Below are positions 50,553 to 55,292 of a stretch of DNA of 55,292 bases, piece by piece. Location: contig NZ_JAIVLH010000030.1 of NCBI RefSeq assembly GCF_020524345.1, forward strand, positions 1 to 55,292, read 5' to 3'. Numbering within the stretch: position 1 is the first letter of the stretch; each line of letters opens with the position of its first letter. Both the position numbers and the translations under genes were made by a program. The notes below the pieces were generated by a model. The model searched no databases and was not told the DNA's origin. It saw only the letters and a program-made list of their open reading frames with translations. This stretch comes from Metabacillus niabensis (GTDB lineage: Bacteria; Bacillota; Bacilli; Bacillales; Bacillaceae).

Positions 50553-52829
50553 TTATTTCATCATTCCCCGTATAAACCGGGAAGGGACAGCCTTTCGTCC
50601 TCTCCGATAAGAGGGAACTGACAAATATAAATGTTCTTTTGCCCGCGTCATCGCCACATAAAGTAATCGTCGTTCTTCCTCAAGGTGTTCGAACTTTTCC
50701 TTTCGAGCCGACTCCAAAGCGAAATCATGTGGTAGGGAGCCGTCGACAACACCTAATACATAGACATATTTAAATTCAAGGCCTTTTGAACGGTGAATCG
50801 TCATAAGCTGGACTCCGGATTCCTGTGTTGATGTTTTTAACGATTGCTGTGTCACAATCATATGGTCAACATGCTGGAGAAAATCAGTAACAGTCATGAA
50901 TTTCTTCGCAACTACCTTTAAATCATTCAAGTCATCCGAGCCCTTTTCCATTGCATTTCCTTCATTACCTTGCTTCTTTAAGTAATCAACAAATCCTAAA
51001 TCTTTTTCAATGATCGTTAATGCGACAGCCGGTTTTTCATGCTGAAGAGAGTTGATCCTTGGGATGATTTTCTTTAGCTTTGCTTTTTGAAATGCAGGCA
51101 GTCCATTTACATGCAATAGAGCTTCAACAAGTGAGCAGTCATGCAGGATGGATAAAGCTTTGACATCATTGAGAACCGATTGTTTTAAAAATAAAGCGCG
51201 TATCAACTCCGTTATGGCGGAGCTGTCATCAGAGTTCATACTAAGGCGAAGATAGGATAAAATACCACGTACCATTTTTCTTTCATAAAAGGATGATTGT
51301 CCCTTTTCAATAGTAAATGGGATGCTTGATTGAACAAACCGTTCAAACACTGCTCGTCCACCTGTATGTGTACGATATAAAACGGCAAATTCCTCAGGTT
51401 TTGTTCCTGCTTCAATTTTCTCCTTCATATCTTGCAGAATCATTGTAGCCTCTTCCTCTTCATCATATGGAAAAAAGGCAACAGGTGAGTGTGGCGTTTC
51501 ATATTGTGCGATCATTTGCTTACTGAGTCTTTGTTTATTTTTTGATATAACATCATTTGCTGTTGAGACAATTTGATGATCAGAACGATAATTAGCAGAG
51601 AGTGTAATCACTTTTGCTGATGGGTATTCTTGTTTGAAATTTAAAATAAATGACGGTTGACTGCCTCTAAAACTATAAATAGTTTGATCATCATCTCCGA
51701 CACCGCATAGATTGTTAGTATGACTGGATAATAGCTTAATAAGCTTATATTGCACAGGATTAATATCCTGAAATTCATCTATTAAAAAATACTGAAACCG
51801 ATGTTGATAAGAAGATAAAAGAACAGGATTTTCATTTAGTAGCTCATAGCATTTTACTAGCATATCATCGAAGTCAAATTGACCGCGCTGTTGTTTTTGA
51901 TCCTCGTATTCTCTATAAAGAGTGAGTGCGGTTTGCTCCCAATCATCAGCAGGCTTTATACACTGGGGCATGTGCATGGTATTTTTCCAATAACCGATTT
52001 GTTGAATTGCTTGGTCAAATGGAAAGTCCTTTTCATCAATTCCTAATTCTCTGCAGGAGGCTTTTAGATAGCTTTCCTTTTGCCAATCCCATTTTAACAG
52101 GTGTCGACTATTCCACTTCTCACGATCGTGGTGGATAAGGATTTTATAAAAGATACTATGAAATGTTCCAATGACCAATTGATTAAGCTTTGAAGCCTGG
52201 ACAGAAGAGTTTGCAATAAGCCGTTGCTGCATTTCTTTTGCAGCCTTTGCTGTAAAGGTGACAAGCATCATCGATGTAGGTGAAATCTTTTTTTCTTCAA
52301 TCATGTATAAAGCTCTTGTTGTTAATACACGTGTTTTTCCACTACCGGCCCCGGCTAAAATAAGCAAAGGTCCTTCAGTCGTTGTGACAGCTTCTTTTTG
52401 TTCCACATCTAGTGGAATGCCCAATAGGGACGCAGGGGCTTTTACTTTTACTGAAAAGGGAGTTCTTCCTTTAAGAATTTTTGGTTTAGACCATTTTGTT
52501 GTTTCTTTTTTATCAGCTGTAGCAATACTTCTTGATTTTGGTAACCGAAACCCATTTTGCGCAGTGTCGTTCTCTATTGTTTCATGAGTTGGTGTTTCTT
52601 CTTGTTTGGGAAAATCGAGCTGAAATTGCTTCTGGCATGTTTCATTTAATTCTCTGTTTGAGTGATAAAAATAGGGAGGATGGTTAATGCCTAAATACAG
52701 CTTCACCGGTTTTCCGCAGCACCTGCAAACGACTGCCTCTTTTAAAGATTCTTCATAGATTCTTTGGATTTCCTGCTGAGGTAATTGTGTTAAGGAGATG
52801 ATTGATTTCTTTATTTTTGCTGAATTCAT
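50553..52829 (-). CDS. yjcD: UvrD/PcrA-type DNA helicase YjcD
   Basis: A 758-residue superfamily 1 helicase. The N-terminus has a CRCCGKP...YFYH zinc-finger-like part (about 35-60) and a low-complexity linker, which ordinary PcrA lacks. All core motifs are intact: AGAGSGKTR (about 159-167), DEFQDINP, GVGDDDQTIYSFRGS, LSANYRSD, MTIHRSKGLEF and LYVAMTRAKEHLY. GGGAGGAGGAC precedes the ATG. The gene matches B. subtilis yjcD in place and size; its role in repair or transcription is not settled. Confidence 0.92.
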   Translation of the reverse strand: MNSAKIKKSIISLTQLPQQEIQRIYEESLKEAVVCRCCGKPVKLYLGINHPPYFYHSNRELNETCQKQFQLDFPKQEETPTHETIENDTAQNGFRLPKSRSIATADKKETTKWSKPKILKGRTPFSVKVKAPASLLGIPLDVEQKEAVTTTEGPLLILAGAGSGKTRVLTTRALYMIEEKKISPTSMMLVTFTAKAAKEMQQRLIANSSVQASKLNQLVIGTFHSIFYKILIHHDREKWNSRHLLKWDWQKESYLKASCRELGIDEKDFPFDQAIQQIGYWKNTMHMPQCIKPADDWEQTALTLYREYEDQKQQRGQFDFDDMLVKCYELLNENPVLLSSYQHRFQYFLIDEFQDINPVQYKLIKLLSSHTNNLCGVGDDDQTIYSFRGSQPSFILNFKQEYPSAKVITLSANYRSDHQIVSTANDVISKNKQRLSKQMIAQYETPHSPVAFFPYDEEEEATMILQDMKEKIEAGTKPEEFAVLYRTHTGGRAVFERFVQSSIPFTIEKGQSSFYERKMVRGILSYLRLSMNSDDSSAITELIRALFLKQSVLNDVKALSILHDCSLVEALLHVNGLPAFQKAKLKKIIPRINSLQHEKPAVALTIIEKDLGFVDYLKKQGNEGNAMEKGSDDLNDLKVVAKKFMTVTDFLQHVDHMIVTQQSLKTSTQESGVQLMTIHRSKGLEFKYVYVLGVVDGSLPHDFALESARKEKFEHLEEERRLLYVAMTRAKEHLYLSVPSYRRGRKAVPSRFIRGMMK

Positions 52830-53004
52830 TGTTGTCCTCCTCCCTTAAAATAGGATAGTTCATCGTATGTATATAGAAATTTAGTATAAGCGAATAAATG
52901 AAGCGACAAAATCTATGATAACAGAACGAGAACTGAACGAAAAGTGAAAGAAAATGGTTTAACCTTCCAATTATATGGGGAATAAAGAATAAGAGGTGAT
53001 AAAA

Positions 53005-53250
53005 ATGGGATATATCTTACCGATACAACATGATACATACACTCAATACGCTAATCGATCTGTCTCAGTTCAACAACATTATGCACATGTTATACCAACA
53101 TCTGGAGTCACTCTGAATACTCGTCATCTCCGTGAAAGCCCACAGGCAGAACAACAAAAGTTTGCAGATATCTTAAAAGAAAAAATGAAGCAGAATAACT
53201 ATGTAGCAACATATACAGGAAAAGGGAAACACTTGAATGAATATGTTTAA
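53005..53250 (+). CDS. Small conserved-looking protein, unknown
   Basis: An 81-residue soluble protein starting MGYILPIQHDTYTQYANRSV, with Tyr/Gln/His-rich first half and a basic second half (FADILKEKMKQNNYVATYTG). AAGAGGTGAT is placed for ATG 53005; a GTG at 52996 lies within that site. It has its own bidirectional terminator. I do not recognise the family. The MGYILPI-Y-QYANR opening seems to recur in Bacillus small proteins. Confidence 0.65.
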   Translation: MGYILPIQHDTYTQYANRSVSVQQHYAHVIPTSGVTLNTRHLRESPQAEQQKFADILKEKMKQNNYVATYTGKGKHLNEYV

Positions 53251-53254
53251 CTAT

Positions 53255-53295
53255 GAAAAAAGGACCGGCTTCATTTGAAACCAGTCCCTCTTTTG
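53255..53295. terminator. Bidirectional terminator
   Basis: AAAAAAGGAC...GTCC.CTCTTTT with an inner TTCA/TGAA stem, between convergent genes. Confidence 0.75.
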
Positions 53296-53301
53296 ATGAT
53301 G

Positions 53302-53976
53302 TTAGAATGACTGAACATGTAATCCTTTCCCTTCTAACCACTCTGCATAGAGAACTTCCTCTGTCCGAAAAATATTTTGTTGCTTTAATTGCTGCTCAAG
53401 CCAGGTGTAATTAAAACCAGCTTCAATTAAATTTTCCTTCAAAACTTTGCCGTCGCTAATAATTGTAATAGGGATGTGAACGTTTTCCTGATTCACTTGA
53501 AGATCTGACTTTGTCGGATTTTCAAATTTTGCTTTTTTTAGAATACTGACGGTTCCATCTGTTTCAAGAACAGCATACTCCAACTCTCTAATAGAGAATA
53601 CACCCTTAGATCGAATTAAATGTTGTAATTGATTGATGTCCAGCTTACACTTTTTTAAGCTGTCTCTTTGTATTTGTCCTTCTCTTATAATAATGGTTGG
53701 CTTTCCTTCAAGAAATCCTCTTGTTCTACTCCACTTTTGTGTAATCATTTCTAAGATGAAAATGAGAAGTCCCCAAATGAATACAGCATAAAATATTTCA
53801 GCTATACTAACTTGATCATCAAAAACGGCATTCCCGACCAATTCACCCAAAACAAGGGCAGAGATAAAGTCAAAGGTTGTAATTTGTGTGATTTGTGTTT
53901 TTCCTAATATTCTTGTGATAACAAATAGAGCAATAAATCCAAAGAAAAGTTCAATTGTTATTTGTCCAAAATGCAT
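53302..53976 (-). CDS. DUF421 (YetF-like) membrane protein, second copy
   Basis: A 224-residue relative of the protein at 48795-49490, with the same plan: three N-terminal helices with ELFFGFIALFVITRILGKTQ and FDFISALVLGELVGNAVFDD, then two YetF subdomains (KPTIIIREGQIQRDSLKKCK; IPITIISDGKVLKENLIEAG). ATG 53976 has GGAGGTTTTAAAT ahead; the frame opens earlier at a GTG overlapping this site. Sequence identity with the first copy is low to moderate, so the duplication is old. Likely membrane located; function not known. Confidence 0.85.
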   Translation of the reverse strand: MHFGQITIELFFGFIALFVITRILGKTQITQITTFDFISALVLGELVGNAVFDDQVSIAEIFYAVFIWGLLIFILEMITQKWSRTRGFLEGKPTIIIREGQIQRDSLKKCKLDINQLQHLIRSKGVFSIRELEYAVLETDGTVSILKKAKFENPTKSDLQVNQENVHIPITIISDGKVLKENLIEAGFNYTWLEQQLKQQNIFRTEEVLYAEWLEGKGLHVQSF

Positions 53977-54135
53977 ATTTAAAACCTCCGTCACACACGT
54001 CCATATATAGTATCATTAGCGTCATGATTATTTTTATACTATAAGATATACCAGTTGCTAAATGACTGAAATAAAAAGAGGAAAGACAGGAAAGAATATA
54101 AAAAAAATTCTACATTGGCAGAAGGAGGGGTTTAC

Positions 54136-55149
54136 GTGTCTGAAGATTATAACAAACTTACCTCAACTGAGATTGCATCTCTATGGACGACCTATATGAA
54201 CGAGAGCATGGTGAAGACGATGTTATCACATATGCTGATTGATATAGAGGATAGTGAAATAAAAACAGGGGTTCAGCAATCTTATGATCTGGCGAATCAT
54301 AATTTGAATTTTTTAACAGAATTTTTCCGGAAACATAAATATGCTAAACCAGTTGGATTTACAAATGAAGATTTATATACAAATGCACAAAAATTATACT
54401 CCGACACATTTATCCTTATCTATGTTAATCACATGTCAAAGGTTGCCATGCTTGGGTATTCAGGTTGTTTGGCGATGTGTGTACGAGAAGATACAAGACA
54501 TTTCTATACAGAATGTTTGCAAAAGGCGGCAAATTTATATAACTCCACTCTTGAAATTGCTGACAAAAAGGGTTTTTATATCAAAGCGCCGTACATAGAA
54601 GTACCAGAGGAAAGTGATTATGTGGAAACGAAAAAATATCTCAGTGGATTAAATCCTTTTTCAGAGAAACGTCCATTAAACGCGATTGAAATTTCTCATT
54701 TATACATGAATATCCAAACCAATTCAATCGGCAGTAAATTATGTTTAAGCTTTGGACAGACATCTCAAAATAAGGAAGTACAGGAATATATGATGAGAGG
54801 AAGCGACATTTCAAAAAAACATGTAAAAATCTTTACGAAAATATTGGCTGAGAGTGATATCATAGCACCTGGTTCTCCGGATGTTTGTGTAAGTGATTCT
54901 ACATCACAAACATACTCTGATAAATTGATGATGTTCCAAATGTCATTGCTTAGTGCAGCAGGTTCGGGTAATTACGCAACAGCGGCAGCAGCAAGTCAAC
55001 GGGCAGATTTAATGGTAAATTATGAAAGGTTATCTATAGAAATTGCAGACTTTGCAAAAAACGGTGCGGATATTATGATAAATAACAATTGGCTGGAGCA
55101 GCCGCCGGGTCTGAAGGATCGCAAAAAGCTTGTAAAGAAGGAAAAATAG
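54136..55149 (+). CDS. DUF3231-family protein
   Basis: A 337-residue soluble, mostly helical protein of two similar halves: LTSTEIASLWTTYMNESMVK (about 8-27) and LNAIEISHLYMNIQTNSIGS (about 182-201) begin related four-helix units, as in ferritin-like bundles. This is the DUF3231 pattern. GAAGGAGGGG ends 5 bases before GTG 54136, which is chosen over the TTG at 54115. Several DUF3231 proteins occur in spore-forming bacilli; function is unknown. It is followed by two terminator hairpins. Confidence 0.82.
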   Translation: MSEDYNKLTSTEIASLWTTYMNESMVKTMLSHMLIDIEDSEIKTGVQQSYDLANHNLNFLTEFFRKHKYAKPVGFTNEDLYTNAQKLYSDTFILIYVNHMSKVAMLGYSGCLAMCVREDTRHFYTECLQKAANLYNSTLEIADKKGFYIKAPYIEVPEESDYVETKKYLSGLNPFSEKRPLNAIEISHLYMNIQTNSIGSKLCLSFGQTSQNKEVQEYMMRGSDISKKHVKIFTKILAESDIIAPGSPDVCVSDSTSQTYSDKLMMFQMSLLSAAGSGNYATAAAASQRADLMVNYERLSIEIADFAKNGADIMINNNWLEQPPGLKDRKKLVKKEK

Positions 55150-55152
55150 AAA

Positions 55153-55218
55153 AAAGCTAACAAGAATGTTAGCTTCAGCTTGTAGAGAAAGTGGGTGTTT
55201 TTCTCTACAAGCTTTTTT
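55153..55218 (+). terminator. Double terminator after the DUF3231 gene
   Basis: AGCTAACA-agaa-TGTTAGCT, then AGCTTGTAGAGAAA paired with TTTCTCTACAAGCT and T6. The last 74 bases of the window are AT-rich and show no gene start. Confidence 0.9.
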
Positions 55219-55292
55219 ATTTTCTTAAAATGTTCTTATAAAGATTAATAAATTTCCTAAGATAACCAAAGAAAAAGCTTCTCACACACCTA

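Overview
The window is a low-GC chromosomal segment of an endospore-forming Bacillaceae (Bacillus sensu lato, Metabacillus-like). Gene order follows the Bacillus subtilis yjzD-to-yjcD region almost gene for gene. Start sites, AT-rich codon use, AAGGAGG-type ribosome binding sites and many T-tailed hairpin terminators fit this group. I see no prophage, transposase gene, CRISPR array, tRNA or rRNA. Most genes are conserved core or sporulation genes, so the less ordinary content is in intergenic RNA and repeat elements.

Layout. 1-3.9 kb: yjzD, yjaU, yjaV, the competence genes med and comZ, and a yjzB-position gene. 4.0-6.4 kb: fabHA-fabF behind a FapR operator. 6.5-8.2 kb: yjaZ and yjbA. 8.3-9.6 kb: trpS with a complete T-box leader (minus strand). 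9.7-16.3 kb: a DUF3899-like gene and the oppABCDF oligopeptide transporter. 16.6-19.6 kb: yjbC, spx, yjbE and mecA. 20.0-25.4 kb: cardiolipin synthase, coiA, a small membrane protein, pepF and yizD. 25.6-28.6 kb: the sRNA roxS/rsaE, spxH, truncated haemoglobin, yjbJ and yjbK. 28.7-31.5 kb: yjbL, relQ, nadK and an RluD-like enzyme. 31.6-37.3 kb: prpE, a RodA/FtsW-family gene, mgtE and a K+/H+ antiporter. 37.6-43.1 kb: TPP riboswitch plus tenI-thiO-thiS-thiG-thiF-thiD-(terminator-like hairpin)-thiE. 43.1-44.0 kb: fabI behind a second FapR operator. 44.1-50.4 kb: a spore-coat cluster (cotO, two CotY/CotZ proteins, CotX, CotW, CotV-like, yjcA, small spore-type proteins, yjcZ, spoVIF), several with sigma-K-like promoters. 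50.5-55.3 kb: YjcD helicase, two DUF421 membrane proteins and a DUF3231 protein.

How the genes work together. The window holds much of the Spx regulatory circuit: spx, its ClpXP adaptor spxH, and mecA, the ClpC adaptor that also controls ComK. The competence genes med, comZ and coiA sit in the same stretch. FabH, FabF and FabI carry near-identical FapR operators and should be co-regulated by malonyl-CoA status. The redox sRNA RoxS, with a Rex-type operator over its predicted start, lies beside trHb-spxH. The thi genes make and couple the thiazole and pyrimidine halves of thiamine under a TPP riboswitch. The cot cluster supplies outer coat and crust proteins.

Intergenic regions carry at least four kinds of palindromic or periodic repeat. 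(1) A ~127-bp hairpin element occurs in three copies, with a compensatory base change in its stem. (2) A ~52-bp hairpin occurs in two copies. (3) Two regions carry three TTGCAA-type motifs at 20-21-nt spacing. (4) Two larger structured elements occur once each here. No wholly new protein system was recognised. The best targets for a second look are these repeats, the opp upstream region, the thiD-thiE hairpin, the possible secreted form of PepF, and the two-half CotX/CotV proteins.
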